Source: Combretum micranthum
Taxonomy: Eukaryota; Streptophyta; Magnoliopsida; Myrtales; Combretaceae
Direction: 5' to 3'
DNA: 64,000 nt
NCBI GenBank assembly: GCA_024138025.1
Contig: JAMXBD010000393.1
Location: 620,001 to 684,000, forward strand
Of the stretch, positions 31,019 to 43,464 are shown in pieces (within the stretch, counting starts at the first letter, position 1; the number at the start of each line of letters is the position of its first letter). The notes under the pieces were generated by a model, which was not told where the DNA came from, did no database searches, and saw only the letters and a list, made by a program, of their open reading frames with translations. Made by a program: the position numbers and the translations under genes.

Positions 31019-33400
31019 GATGTCACTCCTCAACTTAGATTAAATGACACACATAAAAACTATAGACATGTATCAGCCATTGATAACATATCCCATGAAA
31101 GATCATAGGTTAATTGAATATCTGTTCAAGGAAGGTTAATTGTATAAGAATGAAGTACATAAACTAATTATTTAAATCATATTTATTAATCAATTAAGGT
31201 AATTATTTATATGGTATAAAGCCGTATGTTATGATTGAATTAAGTTCATTTAAGGTAATTGGACTTAGATAATATGGATTAAACCCATTGTATATATTAT
31301 TTAGACATATTGGACCTTTAGGGGTCCATCGTTTGACCTAATAAGAAATTATCTAAGTAAGTACTACACTTTTTTAAGGTAATGTGATTTGGGGTTTAGT
31401 AATTGAGCCATTAAGGAGTGTAGATATTAAATTAGGTGGAATTGGACTTTAATTTAAAATTAGGTCCAATTAGAGTAATATTGATTAATGAACCTATGGA
31501 TTGAGTTAATGCTTAATGGAAATTAATTTAGACCTTAATTAGTTAGTGGGTTTTTTACTTTCCTATTTAGACTCATTAATGATATTCTAAGGGATTTTAG
31601 GCCCATGGAAGGGATTTTAGCCCAAATAAATATTTTAATATTTGAAATTGATAATGGACTCAAATATTTTAGAAATAAGCCCAACTGGAATAGATAAAAG
31701 GTTATGGGGCTTCTATTGTGGAGTTTAAGCCCATAAAGCGTAAAAATTAGGTTTGGTTATATTGTGAATGTTTAGGCCCTAAATGGCTAAGAAAGGCTTG
31801 ATAGGGTTTAGTTTGGACCCTTTTGGTGTAAATAGGCCTAGTTGGCTAAAAATCATACTATTGGACTTATGGTTGTATTTCTAGACCAATTTTATCCAAT
31901 TATGCCCATTTAGATGTCGTCACGATTCAGACTATGTTCGTCAATTCCCGGTTTCAAAATTAGTGGAACTGGAATTGGACTTGTCGGAGCCAGTTTGGTT
32001 CTCGGCTTTTGGGCACCACCGATTTCTATTATTTGATTCTGGTTCCTCTAGAGCCGAGAACTATAAAATAAAAAATAAATTAAATAACTTTATTTAATTT
32101 AAATAAGAAAAAAATAAGAAAACAAACTTTTAATTTAAAATACCATTGAGCTATAAATGTTTATAAACCATTAGTTAAAAGAAATTTTATAATTGTTCAT
32201 TTATTTATATATAATCGCTTACACTTTTAGTTGCTATGTCAGCAATATGAGGGTATAAAATAGCCAAGATATAACAAAGTTCCACAAATATGATAACAAA
32301 TACCACATTAAATAATTAAGAAAAATCCACTTAGGTTAGAAGTTTATATAAACTTAACAACACATGATTTCAAGTATATTTATTATTGGTATTGTTAACT
32401 AATAGGAAATAAATTTTACTTTTTAAATGAAAATAGTTAAAGTATTTTTTTTAATTATAATTATTTTTTAATTTTCTTTCGTTCTTTTTTTTTTTTTTAA
32501 TTTTGTAGTGTGGAACTGTAGGAACATCTAAGTCAAGCAGTTTTAGGAGATGGAACTCTCAAGACCTATTCGAACCAGTGGGTCTTTAGCCAATTCAAAC
32601 CCTCCTTCCACGACTTGGTTCCTGGCTTAGAAACCACCAGTGATGGGTTGGATCGATTCCCGATTTGGAATCGATTCGTGATGATGTCTATGTCCATTTG
32701 TGGTTATTTAGTCAAATTGGATCCTATTTGTATATTTAGGCCCAAAACCAATTATTAAAGTCCAATTAGTTAAGTTGAACTTAAATTAATTTCTAAGTTC
32801 ATTTTAGCTTATTTAAATTAAGGCAGACCTATTCTTACTATATTAACCTGTTTTAGGTCATTTAGGTCTAGTTGAACCTATTTTTACTATTTATGCTCGT
32901 TTAGGTTATTTTAGCCCATTTAATAGTGAAAAATTACTAATTTGATTTTATAGTCCTCTTAAGCCCAAAATTTATAAAGCCCATTTATTTGCTAAAGATA
33001 TATTTTAGGCCAATTTATATAGTTAAATGCCTATTTTAATATGGTGTAACACATTTAGCCCGTTTGAGTCCACTTAATTAAATTAAGCCCTAACTTATCA
33101 ACTAAGTCCATTAAGCATATCAAAGTCCACAATAGATTATTTAAACTTATTTAAGCCCACAATATGCTAATATTTGTAGTTTTATAATTAAAAACCCTAT
33201 TATGCCTAATTAATCTAATTTGGCCCACTAATTTATATTTTTCCAATTTTAGTTTAACAAATGACCTAATAATTTAGAATACACCTCAATTATCCTATTA
33301 TAGCTAATTATACATTAATCAAGTTAGTTTAGAAATAGTTTTGGGCCATAAAAAAAATTAGGCCATATAGGAATTCTTCATTTTAAAAAAGGACTAAAAT
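31019..33400 (-). mobile_element. Minus-strand LTR-like relic of the 42923-46840 family
   Basis: Much of 31060-31900 is the reverse complement of 44880-45640 (shared phrases such as TTCAAGGAAGRTTAATTGTAT and ATTAAATTAGGTGGAATT). The left edge, TGTCACTCCTCAAC at about 31018, looks like the reverse complement of an LTR end of the GGGGCRTGACA type. A 778-bp MITE interrupts it. After the MITE, 32700-33350 is a degenerate field of TTTAGGCCCATTTAA-like words. The right edge is not resolved. There is no coding sequence. Confidence 0.5.
31912..32689 (+). mobile_element. MITE, copy A (778 bp)
   Basis: Ends AGATGTCGTCACG and CGTGATGATGTCT are inverted repeats. The element is flanked by ATGCCCATTT (31902-31911) and ATGTCCATTT (32690-32699), a 10-bp duplication with one mismatch. 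Subterminal parts are rich in GGAACC/GGTTCC words; the centre is AT-rich. A second copy is at 43465-44302. A 9-10 bp duplication would suit a Mutator-like element, but the family is not certain. No transposase. Confidence 0.7.
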
Positions 33401-33813
33401 AGGGGATGAATTGCACATATAACCAGTTTTGGTTTGGTTTAGCTCGGTTCAATGGGCTTTTGGTTTGATTCACTGGTAAAAAATAATCTAGACTCTCAAG
33501 TGGTTGTTTCCAACAAAGTGAGGCAGGCAACGGTGGTCGAAAGATGGCCAGTTCGATTAATTGAAGATTTCATGCTACAGCATGTTTCCAAACTTCCGTT
33601 TAAGAATAAATTATTTTTTAAAAATAGTAAATAACTTTAAAAAATTATGAATTTTTTCAATTTACTACTACACATGTAAAACTATGATCCATAAAAAGTT
33701 TATGGAAAAATAAATTCATTTGATATTTTATTCATTTTCTTAAAGATATGACTATTAGGCCTTTAAAAATAGTACACCAACTTGAAAAATTGTCAAACAC
33801 TCCTATTTACATG
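33401..33813. other. Intergenic DNA, no gene seen
   Basis: A short patch of GGTTTGG/CGGTTC words at 33425-33480 resembles hAT subterminal repeats. Nothing else was recognised. Confidence 0.35.
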
Positions 33814-34685
33814 TGATAAGTGTCAAAAGGCTCTTATTTCTAGTACTCTTTGAATATAATTTTGTATGAATATTATGTAAATTTATCAACAAAAGGATAT
33901 TTAAGTGCTTAATATGTGGTTTCAAGGTTTAAACAAGAGATTCGAAAGATTTAAGGATGATAAAAGCAAAAATGAGGCGAAATTTAACAAAGTTTAGAAA
34001 AATGGTGATTTTTTCACATGTGCACAACCTTTAGCATGACCATACTTACACTAGTACTAAAGAGTAAGAAGTGACCAGAATACATCTTGAAGTGTGCATC
34101 AGTTGTTGCACAATTTGTGTATAAAGCAGTACTTAAGGAGGAAATTCGACCAAAGAAAAAAAGAAGGAATTCTAGAGTGCACAACCCTGAGCACAACAAT
34201 GCAAAGCCCATGTAGACTACCCCTATTTCCAAAACTATAAATACTTACTTTATTTTGTAATGAAAGGAGATTATTATCATTCTTAGACATTCTTACAAGC
34301 CTTGGAAAAGGAAAATAAAAGCATAAAGAGAATAAGTGCCGCACCAACAATGAGATCACAAAACGTTAAAAGGGTTTTATCATGCTTAATCCATACTTAT
34401 CTAATTCTTGTGCTTTTACTACAAACTCCATGGAGGAGTAATATTTTCATTCCCTAGTCTTGTAAAACCCTAAATAATATGCTATAATTTACGTTTGATT
34501 AATAATATTGATGTTCTTGAATCTATTCATGTACTTTAATTGTCTCGTAATAAATTATTGCCATATTTCTTACATGTTTAATTCTTATTTCATCTAATAA
34601 GATAGATCTTCATGAATATAGAATTTGCATGTTTTATTTAAAGGTAGGAAAACTTCAAATTTCTATAATAAAGATTGGGTTAATA
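33814..34685 (+). mobile_element. Athila/Tat-like LTR fragment
   Basis: Starts TGATAAGTGTCAAAAGG, the same type of start as the solo LTR at 56558-57824 read on the minus strand. It has a TATA box at 34236-34243, then CTCCATGGAGGAGTAAT and a TTGATGTTCTTGAATC phrase, which resemble R-U5 of Tat/Athila LTRs. GTGCACAACC or its complement occurs three times (about 34019, 34100, 34176) upstream of the TATA box. The 3' end is not resolved, and no target-site duplication was found. Confidence 0.55.
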
Positions 34686-34990
34686 TCAAATTTAGTATTT
34701 AAACTTTATCTGAAAATTCAATTAGGTACTTGTACTTTCAAAAGTTCAATTTAATACCTGAGTAAACTTTTTGAGGTCCTCTTTCAGTACTTTCGTTAAC
34801 GGTGTTAACTTTGTTGTTGACGTGGATATACAAACCAATCACCATGTGTTACGTGTCATCTAACATGTCACATTAATATTTTTTTATTTATATTTTCTTT
34901 CTGACATGGCAATTTATTATTTTGTTATTTATATTTTTGTTATAATTTATTTTATTTTATTATAATTAATATTATTTTATTTCTTAAAAC
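34686..34990. repeat. Plant interspersed repeat, partial MITE-like
   Basis: Phrases such as AAATTTAGTATTTAAACTTT, TCAATTAGGTACTTGTAC and GTTAACGGTGTTAAC, ending near CTGACATGGCAATTTATT, are those of a very common plant dispersed repeat. It is related in style to the AATGTCAC fold-back family at 47271-47503, but only one end is present here. Confidence 0.4.
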
Positions 34991-35610
34991 AACGTTTAAA
35001 ATTCTATTGAGCCTAGTGACTTTTTCAAATAAGCCCATGACCTATTAGCATCCTTACCAAGCCCATTGTACCACATGCCTGCACACAAACTGGCTTTGAT
35101 ATTACCATTTCAATTATGTATGGTCAAATTGTTTCTTATAAAGAAGACAAAAAAATTTTAGCAATGTGGGATAGCTTTGTGAATAATATGAGTGCTCAAC
35201 ATGCCCAACAACCATTAAAGCTCGATTTTGAGCTTAGCCAACACAATGCAAACAATGACCTAACCTATTCCAACACCAAAACCACTACATACATCAACAA
35301 CTAAACTTATATGAATCACCATGAATCACAACCGCATACCATCACCTCTAGTTCACATGACTAATAGCGGCCCTAGACTCCACTCACAGAAACTCCATAC
35401 TCACATTTACACGACCTCCACCACCATTTCCAATTAACACTAGATGAAACATAAACTACAAGTACTAACTCACCCTAACCCAAAATGAAAAGCAACATCA
35501 CTCAAACACAAAACCACAACAAACACACACATGCATAGAAATTCCACCAACCCACCAAGCTAAAACTAGAATCAAAACCACTACTACTGAGATCATATAG
35601 TGTCGAACCC
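34991..35610. other. Intergenic DNA left of duplication copy 1
   Basis: No gene was recognised. C-rich, A-rich sequence at 35340-35600 differs in composition from its neighbours. The large duplication begins at about 35611. Confidence 0.35.
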
Positions 35611-36761
35611 ATGAGGTATGAAGGTCATTTCTTTTTCTTCCAATGAGAAATGCCAACTAAAGAATCATTAGAAATAGGCAATGGTAATTAAGATATACGA
35701 ATTCTCTTTGAGATGTAAATCATTACACTCGAATTGAAAGTTATGTGGTCTTTTGCATCGGATTTTTAGTTGGATTAAGGTATGGATTTTATATGGTGAT
35801 TTTCAATTATGTGGATGATAATACTACTTCTTCTACTCTTTGGTAGTGTGGGTTAGTTTACACGAGTTCCCTCTAATGTATTTATGAATTTAACGATAAA
35901 AATAAAAAAAAAAGAAGGTGAAACAATTGGGTCCTTATTGAGGATAGATGTTTATACCTCAAATGTTCAAAGGGAGCGTTTTGCTCACTTTTGTATTCAA
36001 ATTAATTTTAATGAACGTCTGACACACACAATAAGAATTTATAATAAAAGTTATAAGTGTAAGCCCCTAGATTTTTCGATAATATAAGCAAACCCTAAGA
36101 ACCGGAAATCAAAACGAAACCTTAAAATTAACCTAGTTATGTGATTAGTCTAGTGAATCTAGATCCGATAATTCCGTGTTTTTAAACCCTAGAAAACGAA
36201 ATTGTGATAATTATGGAAAATGGCTCGTAATAATATAGAAAAGCTTAAAAATATCGGATTTATAATTTTCTAGTGTCTTTCGGATCCGAACTGGATCAGT
36301 TTTCAAAAACCATGCCCCGGTGCACTGGATAGTGAAAAATTCCAACAACGCTAATAGATTCGTAAATATAAGGATTTTAAAAATATCAGTTTTAGAATTT
36401 TTTCGGTAACTAAAAATATCAAATATAGGTCGTTTATGCATATTTTCTTTACTACCGGTATTTTAATTGTCTAGTTACTATTCATAGTACTTTTCTATTG
36501 TTCATTACTATTCATCTATCTCCACTTTTTCTCACACTTTATTCTTACACACCACCATTCCTATACCTTACAATTTACCTTCCCCATACAACTTTAATCA
36601 CATCACGCTTTACATATTACTTCTTTTTATTACAAAACAAACAAAATAAATCATTTTCTCCTCTCCCCTATAAGCAAACCAACACCCCCCTTGTCCTCTC
36701 CTTTCCATTTTTATTTCAATTTCAATTAATTTTAATCACACTAATTTCCACTCCAAAACTC

Positions 36762-36769
36762 TATAAATA
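36762..36769 (+). promoter_or_regulatory. TATA box of solo LTR
   Basis: TATAAATA preceded by a C/A-rich stretch and followed by a TC-rich leader. The matching box in the second solo LTR is at 60370-60377. Confidence 0.65.
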
Positions 36770-38889
36770 CCTCATTCCTCTTTCATTCTTTCACACAACA
36801 CATTTCATACTAAAATTCTACCAAAATCACTCCATAAAATCCCTCTCTCAAAATCTCTCTCAAGTTCTCTCTTTTCTCTATAAAAACCATTCCCACATAT
36901 TACTACAAACCATTCCATTCTTCTTCAACAAACACATAAACCTTAGGTAAAATTTCTTTTATTCACTCATCATGTTCATACAACTTAATATGAGTTTAGT
37001 TTATGTTTCTTAGACTCATGAGAGTTAAAGAAGCAACAATTTATTCATGTTTTGTTTTTGTTATTATTATTGTTTCTAATCTAACTTATATAAAGTATTA
37101 TGTATATTATGTATATATATTTATTTAGAGCATATAAGCTCATTTGTTATTTATTTATTTTCATGTCTTGCAATTTATTTATTTACTTGTTTTATGCAAT
37201 TATTAAGACTAGTCTTTCTAGTCTTAAACTTGTCCATATCAAGTCAAAACAATTTTCTTTCTTTGCTTTTCTTTTCTTTTGAGGACTAGTCTATTCTTAG
37301 TCCCGGGATACCTTGATGAAGTTAAGGTTCCCAATACTTGACTTTACTTTATGCTCTTATATAATTTATCTTGTTTGTATTATATTTCTCATAGTTACAT
37401 ATTCTCATCCATGCATGACATGTTGTTATTGTCTCAACCATAATGAAAATGAGTTTTCTTAAGTAATAAAAATAAGAACTCTCTTTAAAAATAAATTTTG
37501 TCACATAAGAAATTATTTTTCCATAAGGACTTAAAGTTTTATCTTAATAAATATTTTCTAAAGTTAGATAAGTTTAGCTCAAGTTTTAGTAGTAATACTA
37601 TATGGTATTTTATTAATGAAAATAAAGTTATCACAAACTCTCTTTTAAACCTAATAAAATAAGAAAGTTTCTTTAAACTTAATTCTTGATTTAACCAAGA
37701 GTTTTCTTAAACTCATTTATCAAAATTTTCTACCAACACTCTAGAATACTAAAGTCTAAACATGTTTTACAAAATTATAAAAAATAACCTTTCTAAGGAT
37801 AAGACTTACTTAGGAAATAAAAATAATAAATAACTTATAAAATTATTGATATTATTCTTTTAAAGTGGATCTAATTTTAGAAAAACTTTAGAACATATAA
37901 CCATGGCATATTTAGAAAAACTATATTTTCCAAACCACTAGAAATAAATTTATGGGAATCTTAAAAGATCAAATTTTCTTTTTGAAAATGTAATTATTCT
38001 CAAAATTAAGAAATGGAGTTAAAAGAAGGAAATACTTACTAATAAATTTTCCAAACAAAACTAAAAAGGAGATTTTCAAGTCTTAGCTTTTCTCACTTTC
38101 AAGACACATTGTTTTACAAGATCATTGTTGAGACAACACCACTAAATTCATGCATATAGTTTGAGTCTATATATATATTCAAGGATTTTTCAACCATACA
38201 AAATATCTATATTTTTGTACAAAAGCTCTTGAATGAAGAAAAGTTTGAAAACTTAAGTTTGAAATTTGGAAAATTCGTATCAATTCTGTATGTCACTATT
38301 CCGAGACCCAAATAACTTCTTTTGATAAAGATAAACTTAGAAATAGATAGATCTTTTCGAGTAGGTAGAAATCGGTATATAATATGCGAAATTCCGAGTT
38401 AAAATGAGCAAGTTATGGCCATTTTAAATTGGAATTTCCATTTATGCGAATTTCGACAAATTCAATAAGATAGAGTTATAGAGTTTGAATAGATCTTTGA
38501 TGAAATACTCATGTTGGGCATTTCTTTTGTTTAGGTGTCGAGGACCAAGATCTTCTCTTCCCCGAGGATTACTAGGACTCCTAAAAGAATGCTATGGACG
38601 AGTGAGTTTCCTTTACGTTTATGTATTTGTGCATATGCTTGTAGAATAGAGCACTAGATGTTAGGAAAAGATAAAATTGATATGCATGCAGGTTATCATG
38701 GGAATTATGTATGTGAATCATTGTGTACAATCAATAAACAATAAGTATATCGGAACCTGATTTGTGATTGATATAAATGTTTCTATGTATGTATTGTTAT
38801 GTGTGCAAATATTGCTTGATCACTTTAAATGATTTAATGTCATATTAGAATCCCCATATAATAAATTGCTCATGCATATCACTTAGAAT

Positions 38890-39175
38890 ATCATTTCGAA
38901 ATTTTGTTACTAGTCCTCAGCGTGGGACCGGAAAGGTAAGCTGCCTTGCTACAACCTTGAGAGTTTAGGACGTTCGGGGAATACGGTCTCAAGTTGTAGC
39001 CGAACCGGATCGATCGCTTTGGGTAAGGAAAGCCCGGGGACTAATAGTACGGTTCGTTATAACCCCAAAACGTGCGCAACTTTAAGGAGGTTGTTTGGGA
39101 CCTAGTTCAAAGCATTCCTAACCACCGATGGAGAGGTAAATCCATCACACATACGAAACCGAATAGTCCTATGTA
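38890..39175 (+). other. GC-richer structured segment of the solo LTR
   Basis: This stands out in an AT-rich LTR. GCTACAACCTTGAGA (38948-38962) pairs with TCTCAAGTTGTAGC (38987-39000) with a single bulge around a 24-base loop. GGGGACTAATAGTA follows near 39035. The same position in the other solo LTR (62690-62945) is also GC-richer and rich in inverted repeats and keeps GGGGACTAATAGTA, although the stem sequences differ. Confidence 0.55.
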
Positions 39176-39935
39176 TTGTTTGATCATATGGTTGTTGCAT
39201 TTCATATACTTGTTAAATAAACTTGGTTAATTGTCTGTTATGAGTACTTTTGCATAAGGAATATCTCACTAAGCAAGTTATACTTATACCCCTATAGACT
39301 TTTGATATTGCAGGATTATCCTTTTTGCACCCGAGACCATCCTGACCTCCCGAGTAGAATCTTTATTTTGAGAAGCTTTTGGAGAAATTCTGTTTCGAAG
39401 TCTTAAAGTAGATTTCTTCTAAAATTTTCTAGCTTTTATTATTTATCTTAGTAAGACCATGTTGTTATGAGAATTATCGGGGGAATGCCCCTTAGAAATT
39501 GAAAGACTTTCTATTTAAATGAAATATATTAAGTGCTATTTTGCATGTTTCGCTGCCAATATCTTAAAATGCATTACTCCACCGGTCTCCTTTTGTTGTG
39601 AATGTATGCCTTGTACCGATATGGAAGTTTTCGAGTGACTGAGGTAGTCATTCTTAAGTTTTAATATTGCGTACGGCGGGCTATCAAATTTAGGGTACCC
39701 GTTGGGGCGTGACAATATGGGGGGACAAAAGTTTATGTGTGAAGTGTGGAGAAATCGGGCACACTTCACTATTTTTCCCTATGGCAAAAACAAGAAAAGA
39801 GAACAAAATTGACCTAATGGATATCAATGAGATGAACAACTAGGACATGTGAGCTAATAGAAAGAATTACATGCAAAAGAAAATAATTATAATATAAGAG
39901 ATATGACAAATAATCAAAGGGTTAATATTATGAAT

Positions 39936-40042
39936 ATTACTTGAAATTTTTTATGGAAATTCTTTCTCTAGAAGTCTTTTCCAATAGAGTTTTTATTTTC
40001 AGAGATGAAATTTTTTCTCTAAAACCAAAATTTCTTGTAGTG
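39936..40042. mobile_element. Possible CACTA-type MITE terminus
   Basis: The right edge reads, on the minus strand, CACTACAAGAAATTTTGG, a familiar CACTA-element terminus. The left edge is unclear. A shortened counterpart (about 52664-52702) exists in copy 2, so it predates the duplication. Confidence 0.35.
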
Positions 40043-40064
40043 CATGACAAATAAACATAGAGTT

Positions 40065-40419
40065 AATATCATGAGTAATACTTGGCCTTTGGTAAAATAA
40101 GCCATTAGGTATCTAGACATTAAAATTAATCAATTTAGTATATGAACATTGAAATTGATCCATTTTAGTGCCTGAGAGCACTTTTTTGCATGCCAGTAGT
40201 ACCTCACTGATATTTGTTATTATCAATTTTAGTGCTTGAAAGCACTTTTTTGCACGTCAATAGTATCCATATGATATTAGTTATCATACACAAAAAGTTT
40301 TTTTTTTTTTTTAGTGCTAAATTAATCAACTTTAAAACTCATGTATTGAATTGATCTATCTCAAAACTCAAGTACTTAATCGCATATTGTGCGAAAGTTC
40401 AAGTATCATTCGTAGCATT
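40065..40419. mobile_element. Fold-back element of the AATGTCAC family
   Basis: Ends (AATATCATGAGTAATACTTGG and the reverse complement GTATCATTCGTAGCATT) pair as long inverted repeats. A counterpart is at 52728-52980. Copy 1 contains an extra internal tandem repeat based on TTAGTGCYTGARAGCACTTT, making it about 100 bp longer. Confidence 0.6.
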
Positions 40420-41679
40420 ATGTTGTGGATATGAAAGTACCAAATTAGTTAGTCTATGTCAATAAGAGTAGAACCCTAAGGAGCTTCCAGCCTGATGGAG
40501 AAGATAGTGTCAAGGTTGAGGTCGAAGCCAAGCTCTTGATCACTTGCCATAGTTTTATTGATCTCCTAATCTTATTGCAAATGATACTATAGCTCCACCT
40601 ATAGATGCTACTACATACTGTCATATAAAATTTATCATAGATACTTCTAATTCAAATACTCCTCCAACATTAGATCATACTACACGTATACACATAGAAT
40701 AGATGCTTCATTGATTGATTCAATGACCTACTCCACACCAACATGGTCCTATCCTAGTCAATCACTATTACTCCAACTATGCCTATGACACAAAGTCGTC
40801 TAGTACCACCAGATATGGGAAAGGGAGTCACATATATTTCTTTGCTAATATGATATTTGTTTGATCATATAGTTGTAGTTTATATAACTATGAATTCACT
40901 ATATGATTCAATAATTTGATAGTCCATCAATATTCAAGTGGGTCCATCACAACCAAAAGATACAAGGATGGATATAATCTACGAGAGGAAGTGAAAGAAA
41001 GCTTAGAATAGTATAAATGTTTTGTAAACATTTAGATAAATAGTTCACTTGTATATGATGAAAAATTGATGGTACTACACGTTTATTTTCTTTTTTCCTA
41101 TATTATCTCTATTCTCTACTAATAAATATTACTATAAGTTGTCAATGAAATGAATTGTCTAGTATAGTATGGGGTTGAGAATCTAGTTGCAAGTCAATGA
41201 TGTTTGAGTATTAGAGTATTTGAAAAGTGTTAAGTTGAATTGAATATAGTTTTATTGGCTGAAATGATGTGTTTAGTTATAGATAACTTATTCGTATTTG
41301 GGGACAATTTATCCAAAATAATTTTGACTTTAGAGCCCAGAGGTGAAAGTATATAAATGGATTTTAGGGTAATATATAAAATTGCATATGTGACATGAGA
41401 TTTAGATAGTAAGTGTCATATGTAGGATGTATAGCATTCCTATAAAATCACTAAACATAATTTTGTATCGATAATTTGTAGATTTTTTTTTATATAATTA
41501 GTATATATATTTTTTTATGAGAAGGTAAACAGATGATTTCATTCCTTTTCCACTTTTCTCATGATGATACACCTGACAATAGAGCTAGGATTACCAAAGT
41601 TATTTATTTTTTTTTTTAAAGCGTAAATTAATTTCCATAAAAAATATCTAATAATTTGGCATACAAATATCTGCCATAG
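40420..41679. other. Duplicated intergenic DNA, no gene seen
   Basis: Matches about 52981-54102 in copy 2. No reading frame is conserved between the copies. Confidence 0.5.
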
Positions 41680-41874
41680 CTAAGAAACTCGATATTTATC
41701 TCCTTCTTTTAGAAGGATGGCATTCTTTTCATAAACACCAGATAAAAACTCACATGGAAAAACTCCATTGATTTGTAATCCTAATAGCTCCACGAAAATA
41801 GGAATCACATTTTGAAGTAACGTAAGGTGTCTTATCTTTCCTTTCACACGCAAATTCCAAAGGTGATTATGGAA
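41680..41874 (-). pseudogene. Coding-like segment, possible terminal exon relic
   Basis: On the minus strand 64 codons are open from 41874 down to a TAG at 41682-41680. The frame has no ATG start and lies between AT-rich non-coding flanks, as a 3' exon would. Its last 20 residues are FLSGVYEKNAILLKEGDKYR with VS before the stop. The second copy (about 54103-54300) keeps the same stop and changes mostly to similar residues (leucine to valine, aspartate to glutamate), but carries a one-base deletion within GTGGAGC. I do not recognise the family and no upstream exon was found. It could be a retrotransposed or captured fragment. Not functional as seen. Confidence 0.4.
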
Positions 41875-41949
41875 TTATTTCTAGTAGAACTCAATGCGGA
41901 AATCTATACAAATTGAACAAACCTACCAAAATATCTTTTTTTTTTTTCA

Positions 41950-42165
41950 ACACACAACCAAAGGTACACTGCACAAGGAGGTACCACATGCGTCAGCTTC
42001 ACAACGTCACGTTTCATTAGTGGAATGTGGCATGTACAACGCTAATCACATGTTAGGATAGGTCGTCAAACCCACGCATTTACCTCCCAAAAGGACTTGA
42101 TTTGAGGGGTCTATTATTTCTGGGCTCCAAGCCACTCCACCCCCACCTCCTGCCCGCAAAAACGA
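41950..42165. repeat. GC-richer island A in copy 1
   Basis: Contains CACATGCGTCAGC, GGAATGTGGCATGTACAACG, TAATCACATGTTAGG, GTCGTCAAACCCACG and GACTTGATTTGAGG. Counterparts are at 54365-54570 and, diverged, at 1088-1265. It is followed at about 42460-42540 by a poly-pyrimidine tract and GAGCAACGATTATTTTCAC, as in the left-end tandem repeat. Promoter-like composition, but no gene start was identified. Confidence 0.5.
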
Positions 42166-43464
42166 TTGATATTACATTTAAGTCACTTGATATATAATTC
42201 TAATATAAATATGCTAATTTAGTACTTTTTTTTAACTTACTACAAATACACTAATCTAGGATAAAATATAATATATTTAACATTTTTTATACAAGATCTA
42301 ACGATAGATTTTGCATATTATTTACAAATCGTAAGTATGTGATTTGACCTAATAATTTTCGCAACAAAAAGAAAGGGTTTATTTTTTCTATAATTATTAT
42401 TTTTGTTGGGTGGGATGGAGGGAAGGAGTACATGTAATAAAATATAAGATTATCTGCAAGCTCTTCCTTTTTTTTTTTTTTTTTCCTTTCTTTCTAATAT
42501 TCCTAATACCCGAGCAACGATTATTTTCACTATTCATTGCGCCTGCAAAGTACAGATTACGCACGATCTATTCAGTGATTGTTTGACTAATTTTGGATAT
42601 ATAATCTTATCGGAAAATGCATACCACTTAGGATATGTAGTTATTATAAAATTAATGAAGATGATACGGTTGGTATTGTAGTTTTTAAAATTATAGACAC
42701 AGGAAACTTTTATAAACTCATTAGGGGCAGTCTTACTTATAATATTATCATTAAATTGATTAAAAAAATTAGTTTAAAAAATATTAAAGTTTTCAATTAA
42801 GGATAGATCTAAATTGTTCAATGATCCAATAAGACCGATCCTATCATAACTACCAATAGATCGTTGAATTTTCTTATAAACAAATAATAATTTTAAATAG
42901 AAAAATTCGCAATCCAAGTTAATGTTTGAGTCTGACACTGTATAGGAATTGAAATAATGTGACAATTTGTTCCATGTTTTTCTGTGGTATTTCTAATGGG
43001 TAATATAAATAGAAAAGGACCTGATGTTAAATCACCCCAAAAAAAAAAAAAGAAATAGAAATGATGATGTTTCTTTTCGTATGTTATTATAATTGGTTTT
43101 CAAAATGAAGACTGTAGGAGAAATGTCAAATTAATATTGAATTATTTGGTATTATCAATGTTAATAAGTTTCTTGCGGGCACCAAAAACTAAAAGTAATA
43201 TAGTAATAATAATAATAATTAATTAAATAAAATTTTAATTTAATATTGTATAGATATACATGTGAGTGTGTGCATTGATATTTCATCAAAAGTATGAGAG
43301 GGGTAAGAGGCCGATGATTATGGTAATTTGACGAAAGATGATGTGATGTTATTTAATTATTTTATAATACGGACAATTTTTATGTATGTTCGTGTGCAGC
43401 ATTACCAATTCTATATGTGTAATGTCACATCAACGTTGTCATAACACAAGGCATCAATGTATTT

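Larger units (their letters stand above)
36058..39716 (+). mobile_element. Solo LTR, 3.66 kb, gypsy type
   Basis: Starts TGTAAGCCCCTAG and ends GGGGCGTGACA, the usual termini of large plant gypsy LTRs. It has no primer site, coding sequence or second LTR, so it is a solo LTR left by LTR-LTR recombination. Flanks ATAAG (36053-36057) and ATATG (39717-39721) differ at one base, and the empty site in copy 2 (near 52430) confirms an insertion. The TATA box TATAAATA is at 36762-36769, followed by a pyrimidine-rich leader. It is related along its length to 59213-63545. The 150-codon open frame inside (36498-36950) is low-complexity and not a gene. Confidence 0.88.

Noticed and set aside
36498..36950. 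150-codon open frame rich in F, L, Y, S and T
   Set aside because: Low-complexity translation of the pyrimidine-rich U3/R leader of a solo LTR; the equivalent frame in the other copy (60076-60342) is not conserved as protein.
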